Positions 8,828-17,020 of a stretch of 64,000 nt of DNA are shown here, piece by piece. Both the position numbers and the translations under genes were made by a program. The DNA is taken from assembly GCA_019638775.1 (NCBI GenBank), contig JAHBTD010000002.1, positions 248,001 through 312,000 of the forward strand, written 5' to 3'. Source of the stretch: Fimbriimonadaceae bacterium (lineage in GTDB: Bacteria > Armatimonadota > Fimbriimonadia > Fimbriimonadales > Fimbriimonadaceae). Every line of letters begins with the position of its first letter. Positions within the stretch are counted from its first letter, which is position 1. The notes under the pieces were generated by a model. The model saw only the letters and a program-made list of their open reading frames with translations, was not told where the DNA came from and did not search any database.

Positions 8828-10093
8828 TTAGTCTAACGCCTGCGTGTAAACCGCCCGCAAGACCTCATCTGGCGTCGTCCAGCCCATCATAACCTTGTGC
8901 TTACCGTCCTCAAGCATCGTTCGATAGCCTTGAGCGCGCGCCGCTTCCTGAATGCGTCGGAAGTCCGCGCCCTGCGATACAGCGTGACGGAATTCAGCGG
9001 TGCCAAGGATGAGCTCGAAGAGACCAATTCGACCCTTGTACCCCGTGCCTCGACATTCGGAACAGCCCTTGCCCTTCACAAACGTGGCCCGCTCCATCTC
9101 CTCAGGCGTATAGGCCAGCATCTTCACTTCATCCTGGTCCAGCTTATAGGGTTCGCGGCACTTGCTGCAGTTCAACCTCACTAGCCTCTGAGCGAGGATT
9201 CCAACAACCGTACCGGCGATCAAGTAAGGCTCCGCGTGCATATCCACCATACGACCGATAGTTTCGACGGCATTGTTCGTGTGAAGCGTTGTCAAAACAA
9301 GGTGGCCTGTAAGACCCGCCTGAATGCCAATCCCAAGCGATTCGGGGTCGCGCATCTCTCCGACGAGCATGATGTCGGGGTCTTGGCGCAGGAACGAGCG
9401 CATGACGCGTGGGAAGGTCATCTTTTCCGTGACCTGAACCTGAGCGATATTCGTCTCGAATTCGTACTCAATCGGGTCCTCGACTGTCACGATGTTCTTC
9501 GTCTTGTGGTCAAGCTGGTTGATCGAAGCATAAAGCGTGGAGGTCTTTCCCGAACCCGTCGGCCCGGTCACGATGATCATGCCGTATGGGACCTGAACAG
9601 CGCGCTGCCAGTCCTTGAGCATCTCCTCCGGCATCCCGAGCTTGGTCAGATCGACCTTCATCGCCTGAGGGTCGAGAATACGCATAACGTACTTCTCACC
9701 GTTCAAGCACGGCACACACGAGGCACGAGCGGAGAGCCGCCGCCCCATGTACTCCATGTCGATACGCCCGTCTTGGGGTTCGCGCGTTTCGTCGATGCGC
9801 ATGCCCGCGGCGAGCTTCAAGCGCGCCAAAACGTTCTGTGCCTGTTCGGGCGGCAAGAATCCTGTGGAGTGGAGAATTCCATCCTGTCGGTAGCGGATAC
9901 GAAGCTGATCGCGCTCCGGCTGAAGGTGGATGTCGCTCGTTCCCGTTTCGAGCGCGTTCATAAAGATGTTGTCGACGATACCGACGGCCAGAGATTGCTC
10001 TTCGCCGCCCATTTCGCGCTGAACGCCCGCTTCACGAAGAATCAATCGAAAGCGCTTTGCCGCGCCGAAGTTGCCCTGAGACATGTCCTGCAT
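8828..10093 (-). CDS. Type II secretion / type IV pilus assembly ATPase, short form (GspE/PilB family)
   Basis: 421 residues. Walker A GPTGSGKT (Lys183), the Asp box ITVEDPIEYE region, Walker B (DPDIMLVGEMRD) and the His box (LVLTTLHTNNAVE) are all present. The C-terminal four-cysteine zinc site (CSKC ... CSEC) followed by GTGYKGRIGLFE is specific to the GspE/PilB branch rather than PilT. GspE/PilB proteins are usually 550-570 residues, so the N-terminal GspE_N domain that docks to the inner-membrane ring is largely missing. No other pilus or secretion genes are adjacent. Two ATGs (10093 and 10084) could start translation; neither has a well-spaced Shine-Dalgarno. Confidence 0.9.
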   Translation of the reverse strand: MQDMSQGNFGAAKRFRLILREAGVQREMGGEEQSLAVGIVDNIFMNALETGTSDIHLQPERDQLRIRYRQDGILHSTGFLPPEQAQNVLARLKLAAGMRIDETREPQDGRIDMEYMGRRLSARASCVPCLNGEKYVMRILDPQAMKVDLTKLGMPEEMLKDWQRAVQVPYGMIIVTGPTGSGKTSTLYASINQLDHKTKNIVTVEDPIEYEFETNIAQVQVTEKMTFPRVMRSFLRQDPDIMLVGEMRDPESLGIGIQAGLTGHLVLTTLHTNNAVETIGRMVDMHAEPYLIAGTVVGILAQRLVRLNCSKCREPYKLDQDEVKMLAYTPEEMERATFVKGKGCSECRGTGYKGRIGLFELILGTAEFRHAVSQGADFRRIQEAARAQGYRTMLEDGKHKVMMGWTTPDEVLRAVYTQALD

Positions 10094-10205
10094 GGTTTCA
10101 CTAATCCGTTCGGCTCATCTTACACGCAGCAGCCCCTGACAAGCCATGCGCACCGAACACACCCCACAAATTTTTTGAGGCCCAGCCCTCGACGAAGGCG
10201 TCATT

Positions 10206-10211
10206 CATACT
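10206..10211 (+). promoter_or_regulatory. -10 box of a probably leaderless promoter (DMT transporter)
   Basis: CATACT, 6 nt before the GTG at 10218. Confidence 0.4.
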
Positions 10212-10217
10212 CGTAAT

Positions 10218-11153
10218 GTGAGCGCTCATCCTCCTGCCAGAATCTGCTGGCCCATGGTCATGACCGTGGTGTTCTGGGGATACAACTTCGTCGCCCTCAA
10301 GCTGGTCAACAATCAGATGACGCCGATGGCCCTCGGCTTGGTTCGGTGGGTTCTCGGAATGGCGGGCATGGTCATCCTATGTTTGATCATTCGAGTGCCC
10401 CTCAAGGTAGAAAAGAAAGACTTTCCCCTGGCCTTTGTTCAGGGATTGTTCTCGATGGGCCTCTATATGATCGTCTTCTTGCAAGGCGCGTCCATGACAA
10501 GCCCCGCCGAAGCTGCGATCATCTTGGCTACTGCCCCGATCTTCACCGCGTTGTGTGCCGCTGCATTCCGACAGGAGAAGCTCAATCCATTGCTTTTGGG
10601 CTGGGCGGTCGTTGCCTTTGCCGGTGTTGCCCTTGTTGTGATAGGTGGGGCGGCTGGATTCGGCGAGAAGGGCCAAAGCCACCTTGCTGGAAACCTGCTC
10701 TTGCTTCTGTCTTCGGCTCTGTGGGCCGTCAGCGCCACCTTGAGCCGCCCTCTGGTTATCAAGTACTCCCCCTTCACCACTCTCACGGTCTCCATGTGGG
10801 GCGCTTTGCCGGTATGGCTAGTTTTTGGAATCGGACCCTCCTTAGCGACGGAGTTCGGAGCGTTCACGAGCGTCACGTGGGTTCATCTGTTCTTCATCGT
10901 TGTGTTTGCGGGGATTTTGGGATTTGTCGGCTTCTATGCTGGCGTGAGCCGAATCGGCGCTCCCGGCGCGATGCTCTATCAGTATTGCGTTCCGCCGGTG
11001 GCGGCAATCTTCTCATTCTTGGTCTTGCGCACGGGGCTTGCCCCGCTTCAGTTCCTCGGCTTCGCGCTGATTCTGTTTGGGGTTGTGATGGCAAACCGCG
11101 CACGAGCTCGCGGCGCGGCTAAGCTTGTCGAACCTGTAACCTCAACGACGTAG
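10218..11153 (+). CDS. EamA/DMT-family transporter
   Basis: 311 residues with about ten hydrophobic segments in two homologous EamA halves, ending in a basic tail (NRARARGAAK). The first helix motif VFWGYNFVALKL and the GLVRW turn after helix 2 are typical of drug/metabolite transporters (RhaT/YdcZ relatives), which export or import amino acids, nucleobases or other small molecules. The substrate cannot be read from sequence. The GTG at 10218 is chosen because an overlapping ATG at 10216 runs straight into a stop and because a -10-like CATACT lies 6 nt upstream. Confidence 0.9.
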   Translation: MSAHPPARICWPMVMTVVFWGYNFVALKLVNNQMTPMALGLVRWVLGMAGMVILCLIIRVPLKVEKKDFPLAFVQGLFSMGLYMIVFLQGASMTSPAEAAIILATAPIFTALCAAAFRQEKLNPLLLGWAVVAFAGVALVVIGGAAGFGEKGQSHLAGNLLLLLSSALWAVSATLSRPLVIKYSPFTTLTVSMWGALPVWLVFGIGPSLATEFGAFTSVTWVHLFFIVVFAGILGFVGFYAGVSRIGAPGAMLYQYCVPPVAAIFSFLVLRTGLAPLQFLGFALILFGVVMANRARARGAAKLVEPVTSTT

Positions 11154-11183
11154 CCCATCAGATTGTTGTTGAGGCGTCTCAAG

Positions 11184-11189
11184 TAAACT
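11184..11189 (+). promoter_or_regulatory. Extended -10 of a probably leaderless promoter (hydrolase)
   Basis: GTAAACT, 6 nt before the ATG at 11196. Confidence 0.5.
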
Positions 11190-11195
11190 CAGCGC

Positions 11196-12521
11196 ATGCT
11201 AACGGCACTCGTGGCCCTAACCCTCTTCCAGACTCCAGCTAACATGGATGCAGCGCGCTACGAGCTTGGCGAGCGGTTGAAGGTTCTCGACGTGCGCTGG
11301 ATGGAGACGACGGACAAAGCTCGCCGTTCTGCAGCCGTCCCCCAGATTACGAGGGCTGTGACCGCGTTTTTTTCTCAAAGGCCGACAGAGGCCGCGCAAG
11401 CGCTGGATATGGCCGCTGCCGTCCTGCAAGGGAGGGAAGCCCTACCCGAAGCTGGGATCAGCGTCCGGTTCATCCCCGCCATCTGCGAGCCCGGCAAAGA
11501 GGCCACCCTGCGAATTTGGTGGACTTACCAAAGGGCCGACGCCAAGCCCGTCACCATCCGTGTCGCGGGTCGATCTGTCGTCTGTGCACCTGGGCGGACG
11601 CTCACAATTTCGATCAACCCCCAAAAGATAGACCGTGAACTGGCGATGATGACCGAAGGGGGAACGATCATCGCGATTCAAGTGGGAAGTCTTCAACGCA
11701 CCGCCTATCTCAACGTTGTCAAGAACGCACGGAAACGGATTCAAGACCTCGCTGAAGCGAAGAATCCCACTGCCATTGGGCTCCGTGATCTGATTGTTGA
11801 CGCGGTCGAGAAGCCGGAAACGATGGAGATGGATATCCCCATCGCCGAGCAGCTCCTTCTCGCCGAGCGGCTAGAAGAAGGCACGATGAAGCTTTGGCAA
11901 ATGCGCGATCTGTGGCGGATTGAGCACGGCAAAACATTCTTCAGGGCAGCTTTTCCAAACACGTCGCGTGTTGACCCATCGCAGTCCAAGCCCGTGAACG
12001 TTGTGATCGCCTATCACGGCGCGGGGGGATCGGAGAACCTGTTTTTTGAAGGGTACGGTAGGGGGCTTGCCGTCGAAGAAGCGATACACCGGGGCTGGAT
12101 TTTCGTCGCGCCCAGAGTCGGAACAACGGCACACAAGGATGTCATCGACTGGCTCACAAACGTGCGAAAGCTCAAGATTGGCAAGGTCTTTGTGATGGGT
12201 CACAGCATGGGCGGGGCCTACGCAGCTGCAAACATCGGCACGATCAATCCTTCTGCGGTGGCTCTTTTTGCACCTTCCAGCGCACTTCGCCGCGATGACG
12301 TCAAGTGTCCGGTCTTTCTCGGAGTTGGGAAGCAAGAACTGCCGTTCCTGGTTGGGACGATCTCACGAATGGCGCGTGATCTTGGTGGACTGCCCGGCTT
12401 CACGTACGAGCAATACGATCCGTGTGAACACATGATGATTGTCGCCGAAGGGGCGAAGGCAGCCTATGGCGTCTTCGATTCGACCCTCGCCGAAGGCGTA
12501 GGACCGAACCCGCTGTATTGA
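11196..12521 (+). CDS. Secreted alpha/beta-hydrolase-fold protein
   Basis: 441 residues. A short hydrophobic leader (MLTALVALTLFQTPA) suggests export. The first ~250 residues are unrecognised, with a possible beta-sandwich around 85-170. A hydrolase domain starts near residue 265 with the oxyanion-type segment VIAYHGAGGSE. The nucleophile elbow GHSMGG places Ser at about 336, and a late histidine (CEHMMIV, about 411) fits the triad. This resembles the poly(3-hydroxybutyrate) depolymerase/feruloyl esterase-like group, but the substrate is not known. It lies just upstream of grpE with a 78-nt gap and probably has its own promoter. Confidence 0.8.
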   Translation: MLTALVALTLFQTPANMDAARYELGERLKVLDVRWMETTDKARRSAAVPQITRAVTAFFSQRPTEAAQALDMAAAVLQGREALPEAGISVRFIPAICEPGKEATLRIWWTYQRADAKPVTIRVAGRSVVCAPGRTLTISINPQKIDRELAMMTEGGTIIAIQVGSLQRTAYLNVVKNARKRIQDLAEAKNPTAIGLRDLIVDAVEKPETMEMDIPIAEQLLLAERLEEGTMKLWQMRDLWRIEHGKTFFRAAFPNTSRVDPSQSKPVNVVIAYHGAGGSENLFFEGYGRGLAVEEAIHRGWIFVAPRVGTTAHKDVIDWLTNVRKLKIGKVFVMGHSMGGAYAAANIGTINPSAVALFAPSSALRRDDVKCPVFLGVGKQELPFLVGTISRMARDLGGLPGFTYEQYDPCEHMMIVAEGAKAAYGVFDSTLAEGVGPNPLY

Positions 12522-12599
12522 CCCCGCGTAGGTACAATTTGAGCACAGAAACGGGCCGCTACCTATCTGATTTGGCCTGAAACGGAGACTCTCTCACTT

Positions 12600-13151
12600 A
12601 TGTCTGAGGAAACAGTTCCTATCGAAGAAACCCAGCCCGAAGAGCAGCAAACCGCCCCGGATTCGACGCCCGAGAGCGAAACGATTGCCGCGTTGCTCAA
12701 ACAGATTGAAGACCTTACCAAAGAGCGCGATGACATGAAGGATCAGCTCTTGCGGGGAATGGCCGACCACCAAAACTTTCGACGGCGGATCATGCAGGAG
12801 CGAGAGAAGGATCGTGTGCTTGCCACACAGGATCTGATTCGCGACCTCCTTCCGGTGCTTGACAACTTTGAAAGGACGCTTGCCGCTCTCGCAGCAGGGG
12901 CTAGCGTCGAATCGATCACCGAAGGGGTCTTGAACGTGGATCGCCAGCTAAGAAACGTGCTCGAAGGCAGACAGCTTGTGCGAATCAAAGCGATGGGTCA
13001 ACCTTTCGACCCGAACAAGCACGAAGCGATTGCCGTCGAGGAGTCGGAAGACCATCCCGATAACACCGTTTTGCAGGAGCTTGAAGCGGGGTACACGATG
13101 TCGGACACGGTAATACGTCCGGCACGCGTCAAGGTGACGAAAAGGCCGTGA
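12600..13151 (+). CDS. grpE: Nucleotide exchange factor GrpE
   Basis: 183 residues. An acidic N-terminus (EETVPIEETQPEEQQT) precedes a long coiled coil (IEDLTKERDDMKDQLLRGMADHQNF, shown in part), followed by the beta-wing signature EGRQLVRIKAMGQPFDPNKHEA. GrpE releases ADP from DnaK during chaperone cycling. No dnaK or dnaJ is adjacent, unlike the common hrcA-grpE-dnaK order. No CIRCE element is seen upstream. An extended GTACAAT box at 12532-12538 is a candidate -10. The stop overlaps the GTG start of glmM by 4 nt, so the two are translationally coupled. Confidence 0.96.
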   Translation: MSEETVPIEETQPEEQQTAPDSTPESETIAALLKQIEDLTKERDDMKDQLLRGMADHQNFRRRIMQEREKDRVLATQDLIRDLLPVLDNFERTLAALAAGASVESITEGVLNVDRQLRNVLEGRQLVRIKAMGQPFDPNKHEAIAVEESEDHPDNTVLQELEAGYTMSDTVIRPARVKVTKRP

Positions 13152-14530
13152 GCAAGAAGCATTTCGGCACGGACGGCATCCGTGGTGTTGCCAATGTCAA
13201 GCTCACTCCCGAGCTCGCCTTCGACCTGGGTCAAGCCGCCGGGCGCTATCTCATCTCCAAAAAGCTGAGCCGGAACATCGTCGTGGGCAGAGACACACGC
13301 CAAAGCGGTCCTATGCTTGGCGCCGCGATGGGCGCTGGCTTTTGTTCGGTGGGTGTGAACGTCACGGCCGTTGGCGTGGTGCCAACCCCCACCATCTCAT
13401 ACATCGTCCGCAACGAAGATTATGGGATGGGCGTGGTGATCTCAGCGAGTCACAACCCCGCCCCCGACAACGGCATCAAGCTCTTTGGACATGACGGGAA
13501 AAAGCTCCCCGACGAAGTCGAAATCGAGATTGAGTCTTTGATGGAGAGCCGGATCGAGAATCGTCCCGTGGGCGATAAAGTCGGCTATCTCAAGTCGAGC
13601 CGGGCCAGTGTGGAGGCTTATCTCTCCTTCTTGGTTGGTCTCGTGCCCGAAAAGCTGACTGGGATGAAAGTCGCTGTGGATGCAGCGCATGGCGCAGCCT
13701 ATGAGCTTGCTCCCGAAGTGTTGATCCGACTCGGCGCGGAGGTCTTCCTCACTGGAGCCGAGCCCGACGGGATGAACATCAACGAAGAGGGCGGAGCCAC
13801 CAAGCCTTCGACGATCCAAGTATTCACCCAAGAGGTCGGAGCCGATGTTGGCGTGGCTTTCGATGGCGATGCCGACCGCGCGATCTTTAGCGACGAGAAA
13901 GGCGCATTGATCAATGGCGACCGAACCCTCGGACTATGGAGCGCCCATTGGCGCAAGTTCGGCGGTCTAGAGCCAGCCGTTGTCATTGGCACCGTCATGA
14001 GCAATGGCGGCTTCGCCAAATACATGGCAGACCAAGAGATTGAACTGATCCGTGCTGCTGTCGGAGACAAGTATGTGGCCCAAAAGATCGCCGAGACTGG
14101 AGCCAAGATCGGTGGAGAGCAGAGCGGGCACATCATCTTCCCAGAGTGTGGCCCCACCGGCGACGGCTTGGTGACCCTCCTTCAAGTGCTCCGTGTTCTC
14201 AAGCGTGAGAACCGCCCCGCGTCGGCATTCTCTGCCGACTACGAGCCTTGGCCTCAGCTTTTGGTCAACGTCAGCGTGGCGGACAAGGACACTTGGAAAG
14301 AGCCAGCGGCAGTCCAGCAGGCCCTGCAAGACGGCGAAAAGGCATTGGGAGAGCGGGGAAGACTTGTCGTTAGGGCAAGCGGCACCCAGCCGATGGTTCG
14401 CGTGATGGTCGAGGCGGATGAATACCCCTTGCGTGACCAAGTCACCGATGCGATTGTCAACGCTTTAATGGAGCATTCCGGCGGTTCGATCTATAGCCGG
14501 GTAGATTTGACGCATGCTCTTGGCGATTAG
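13148..14530 (+). CDS. glmM: Phosphoglucosamine mutase
   Basis: 460 residues. Interconverts glucosamine-6-phosphate and glucosamine-1-phosphate for UDP-GlcNAc, peptidoglycan and LPS synthesis. The opening KKHFGTDGIRGVAN is diagnostic for GlmM. The phosphoserine is in ISASHNP at Ser101, the metal-binding loop is DGDADRAIF, and the substrate loop is VGEQSGH-like (GGEQSGHII). A C-terminal RASGTQPMVRVMVE binds phosphate. The GTG start overlaps the grpE stop, and the end overlaps coaX by 17 nt, showing a three-gene operon. Confidence 0.96.
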   Translation: MSKKHFGTDGIRGVANVKLTPELAFDLGQAAGRYLISKKLSRNIVVGRDTRQSGPMLGAAMGAGFCSVGVNVTAVGVVPTPTISYIVRNEDYGMGVVISASHNPAPDNGIKLFGHDGKKLPDEVEIEIESLMESRIENRPVGDKVGYLKSSRASVEAYLSFLVGLVPEKLTGMKVAVDAAHGAAYELAPEVLIRLGAEVFLTGAEPDGMNINEEGGATKPSTIQVFTQEVGADVGVAFDGDADRAIFSDEKGALINGDRTLGLWSAHWRKFGGLEPAVVIGTVMSNGGFAKYMADQEIELIRAAVGDKYVAQKIAETGAKIGGEQSGHIIFPECGPTGDGLVTLLQVLRVLKRENRPASAFSADYEPWPQLLVNVSVADKDTWKEPAAVQQALQDGEKALGERGRLVVRASGTQPMVRVMVEADEYPLRDQVTDAIVNALMEHSGGSIYSRVDLTHALGD

Positions 14531-15284
14531 CGCCGGAAATACAAATCTCAAAATGGCGGCCCATTATGGGGCGCGGTGGCATGGTCCGTGGGCTCTTCCA
14601 ACCTACGCTACAAATGACATCAAAATACTATCAAAGTGGTATCATAATAATGTCATTTGTAGCCTGCCTTCGGCGCCCGAAAAGGCAGCCTTTCTTTCGG
14701 TTGTTCCATCGGTCACTCCAATCGTCGAACAATTCCTCAATGACGAAGGAATCCCCTGTTGCCAACTGACTAGCGATGTCTACAACTCGCTCGGATTGGG
14801 CAACTCTATCCCCGAAACCACCGGCGCAGACCGCATCGCCAACGTCCTCGCCGCAAAGGATCGATTTGGCTCGCCAGCCATTGCGGTGGACTTTGGCACC
14901 GCAACAACCATCACGGCGATCAATGCTCAAGGAGAGTTCGCAGGGGGCGCGATCTTGCCGGGAGTCGACTTACAAATCCGCTCGCTGAACCAAGGAACGG
15001 CGCAGTTGCCGGAAGTGCCGGTGGAGATTCAGGACTCGGTTTTGGGGAGGGTCACGGTGTCGGCGATCCAGTCGGGGGTTGTCAAAGGACATCTAAAAGC
15101 GGTTCAGGGGCTGTTGCTGGAAGTTTGTGCTGAGTTAGGAGTCAAACCTGGGCAGGAGCCACCCATCGTCTGTACGGGCGGCAGAGCGGCTTTTTATGCG
15201 GAACACAGTCCGTTGTTGAAGAGTTTCGATCCGTTCTTGACGTTTGAGGGGCTGCGATTGGCCTCTGCAATCCAGGTCAGATAG
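14514..15284 (+). CDS. coaX: Type III pantothenate kinase
   Basis: 256 residues, the usual length. First step of coenzyme A synthesis: pantothenate phosphorylation with ATP. Motifs: SAGNTNLK (normally D-x-GNT; the first position is Ser here), the pantothenate/dimer motif TTGADRIAN and AVDFGTATT, then GGAILPGVDLQ. The GaiPG-type motif identifies the Baf/CoaX superfamily. It overlaps the 3' end of glmM by 17 nt in a different frame and so is likely coupled to it. The replacement of the N-terminal Asp by Ser should be checked, because that Asp normally contacts the phosphate and metal. Confidence 0.93.
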   Translation: MLLAISAGNTNLKMAAHYGARWHGPWALPTYATNDIKILSKWYHNNVICSLPSAPEKAAFLSVVPSVTPIVEQFLNDEGIPCCQLTSDVYNSLGLGNSIPETTGADRIANVLAAKDRFGSPAIAVDFGTATTITAINAQGEFAGGAILPGVDLQIRSLNQGTAQLPEVPVEIQDSVLGRVTVSAIQSGVVKGHLKAVQGLLLEVCAELGVKPGQEPPIVCTGGRAAFYAEHSPLLKSFDPFLTFEGLRLASAIQVR

Positions 15285-15340
15285 GCTTGTGGTCCTCGAT
15301 TCACTTGCTGTAGAGATCTTGTACTCTACTGACTTTGAGA

Positions 15341-15365
15341 CCCTCCACCGCAAGCGGATGGAGGG
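15341..15365. terminator. Hairpin between coaX and the convergent membrane-protein gene
   Basis: CCCTCC-A-CCGC paired with GCGG-AT-GGAGGG around a two-base loop. There is no T-run on either side. It may stop transcription from either direction. Confidence 0.4.
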
Positions 15366-15375
15366 ATGAAAGTGC

Positions 15376-16005
15376 TTAGATTGGTTTTGACTCTGAAGTC
15401 CACGTACTCTCCCAACTGCGTCTCCAACGAAACCATAGGTCCAGGCAAAGGAACACAGCTCCACCGAAAGGAGCTAAACACATCCACAAAGCCAACGGTA
15501 CATTACCAATACTCATCCCAAGTATCAGACTAACGATGATCACCGAAAGGCCGAGGATCAGCATTCCATAGGACAGAGCGAAGGCTTTTGAAACACCAAA
15601 CAACTTGGATCTGCCGTTCGGTTTTCGGACTGCGCGGCGATGCGACCACTCAGTTTCCCAATTGAGACCTTCCAAATGAGGCTCAAGCCTTGTGCGAATG
15701 TAGTTGCCCAAGTGGTCGATGGATTGAGTTAAGCCTGATGTCATCAAGAGTGCAATGATGATAATCAGGTAGGCAAAAAACAACGCTGAGCAAGAGATAG
15801 TGAGTTGAGCTTGGAGGTGTTGAGCACTCTCGGCAGGCTTTGATTGGACAATGGCTATTGCGCCCGTTGTGCCAACTGCGCCAAGTGTAAAGCCCAAGAT
15901 TGCGAGGCGACTTTGTTGATGCCCTTGAAGTTCTGAGCGAAGAACTTTGAATTCTTCAAGCATCTCCGCACGTGTATCCTTGTCCGGTTTTTGTTGTATC
16001 CCCAC
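15376..16005 (-). CDS. Unrecognised four-helix membrane protein
   Basis: 209 residues, not recognised. A polar N-terminus (KDTRAEMLEEFKVLRSELQ) is followed by four hydrophobic segments, at about 36-53, 67-89, 143-164 and 169-188. The pairs are separated by a basic cytoplasmic-looking loop (WSHRRAVRKPNGRSKLFG). Base composition is visibly lower in GC than the flanking genes, as is that of the next gene. The frame begins with a GTG at 16005, 6 nt after an extended GTACAAT box and without a Shine-Dalgarno, so the mRNA may be leaderless. An internal ATG at 15963 is the alternative start. Confidence 0.65.
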   Translation of the reverse strand: MGIQQKPDKDTRAEMLEEFKVLRSELQGHQQSRLAILGFTLGAVGTTGAIAIVQSKPAESAQHLQAQLTISCSALFFAYLIIIIALLMTSGLTQSIDHLGNYIRTRLEPHLEGLNWETEWSHRRAVRKPNGRSKLFGVSKAFALSYGMLILGLSVIIVSLILGMSIGNVPLALWMCLAPFGGAVFLCLDLWFRWRRSWESTWTSESKPI

Positions 16006-16011
16006 ATCGAA

Positions 16012-16017
16012 ATTGTA
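16012..16017 (-). promoter_or_regulatory. Extended -10 of a probably leaderless promoter (membrane protein)
   Basis: GTACAAT on the minus strand, 6 nt before the GTG at 16005. Confidence 0.5.
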
Positions 16018-16061
16018 CGCGGCATCAGGCTTTTCGGTTGCGAATGAGCAGAGTCCTGCTC

Positions 16062-16928
16062 TTACTTCCCGCTCGGTTTAACTGTCTCGGGATGCCTCCT
16101 CACAAAGTCTAACTCCTCTGCTAGTCTTTCCTGAACGAACGTGTATGGCTCAGCAATTTCGTGAAGAAACCCTTCAGTTTTATCGAGCAGGTGGCTCTTC
16201 GCTCCAATTGATCGGACACAGTTCATTGCCGCATCTCTCGAATTCACCCACTCCTTGTGTCGTGAGATCATCATGAGGTAGTCGCTGTCTGACAACAGGC
16301 TTAAGCAGCCAGCAGCGATGTCATTGCGATCAGGCTTGTGCCCCTTTTCGGTGGATAGAGTAAGCAAATTCTTGGCATCTAACTCAGCCAGAATCCTTGT
16401 CGCTCTGACGGCAGACCTGTATGTATCGGTCCTCGCAATGCGCCACACTTTCTCTCCCGAGTATTCAAGTTTGTATTCTCGAATGAGTTCGCAGATGACT
16501 GTCCGAACAAACTCATCAGGATCATCTAGGAAGTTATCGACGTCGGTTTTTGTCAGGAGAGATAGATGACCACAAGTCTCAAGGGCGATCGCTCTCGTGA
16601 CGGGATCGGGATCGGATAGAAATCCTCGAACAGTGTCTGAGCTGTTGTCCCTAAAGTAAGTCCTTGTTTCATCGCGTTTGAATCCGGTAATCCGCGCCAA
16701 GGCATCAAGACGAATGTTCTTGCTCCGCAAGTTCAGGCATTGCATCGTAAATGTTGCGTCGGCTTGCGTGTCTTTGATCTCACTTAGCTTTTGTGCAAGC
16801 CGGTCATCGGAGCTAAACCGAACTTCGAGGGAGGGCCATGCCACGACTATTCCAAGAGCCAGAAAGGCGAGGGTAGCAAAGATTCCGATTGCGAGCTTTG
16901 TGCCGGTGCGCATGATTGGGACAATCAT
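16062..16928 (-). CDS. Membrane-anchored HEAT-like repeat protein
   Basis: 288 residues from the ATG at 16928, which has GGAG seven bases upstream. One N-terminal membrane segment (LAIGIFATLAFLALGIVVAW) is followed by an extracytoplasmic region of helical repeats: DPDPVTRAIALETCGHLS and DDPDEFVRTVICELIREY are typical HEAT units in which a DPD-x-VR turn separates two helices. No catalytic motif. It probably binds other proteins at the membrane. It has the same low-GC look as the preceding membrane gene and may have been acquired with it. An upstream ATG at 16979 would add an unlikely N-terminus. Confidence 0.65.
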   Translation of the reverse strand: MIVPIMRTGTKLAIGIFATLAFLALGIVVAWPSLEVRFSSDDRLAQKLSEIKDTQADATFTMQCLNLRSKNIRLDALARITGFKRDETRTYFRDNSSDTVRGFLSDPDPVTRAIALETCGHLSLLTKTDVDNFLDDPDEFVRTVICELIREYKLEYSGEKVWRIARTDTYRSAVRATRILAELDAKNLLTLSTEKGHKPDRNDIAAGCLSLLSDSDYLMMISRHKEWVNSRDAAMNCVRSIGAKSHLLDKTEGFLHEIAEPYTFVQERLAEELDFVRRHPETVKPSGK

Positions 16929-17020
16929 GCATACGCTCCGAAGCTTGATAAGGATGCGAGACAGAAAGAAACCCTCCATAGCCACAGCTATGGAAGGTTT
17001 GATTTACGCTTTTTCAAAAG

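Noticed and set aside
12522-12599. CIRCE/HrcA operator before grpE
   Set aside because: No TTAGCACTC-type inverted repeat is present in the gap.
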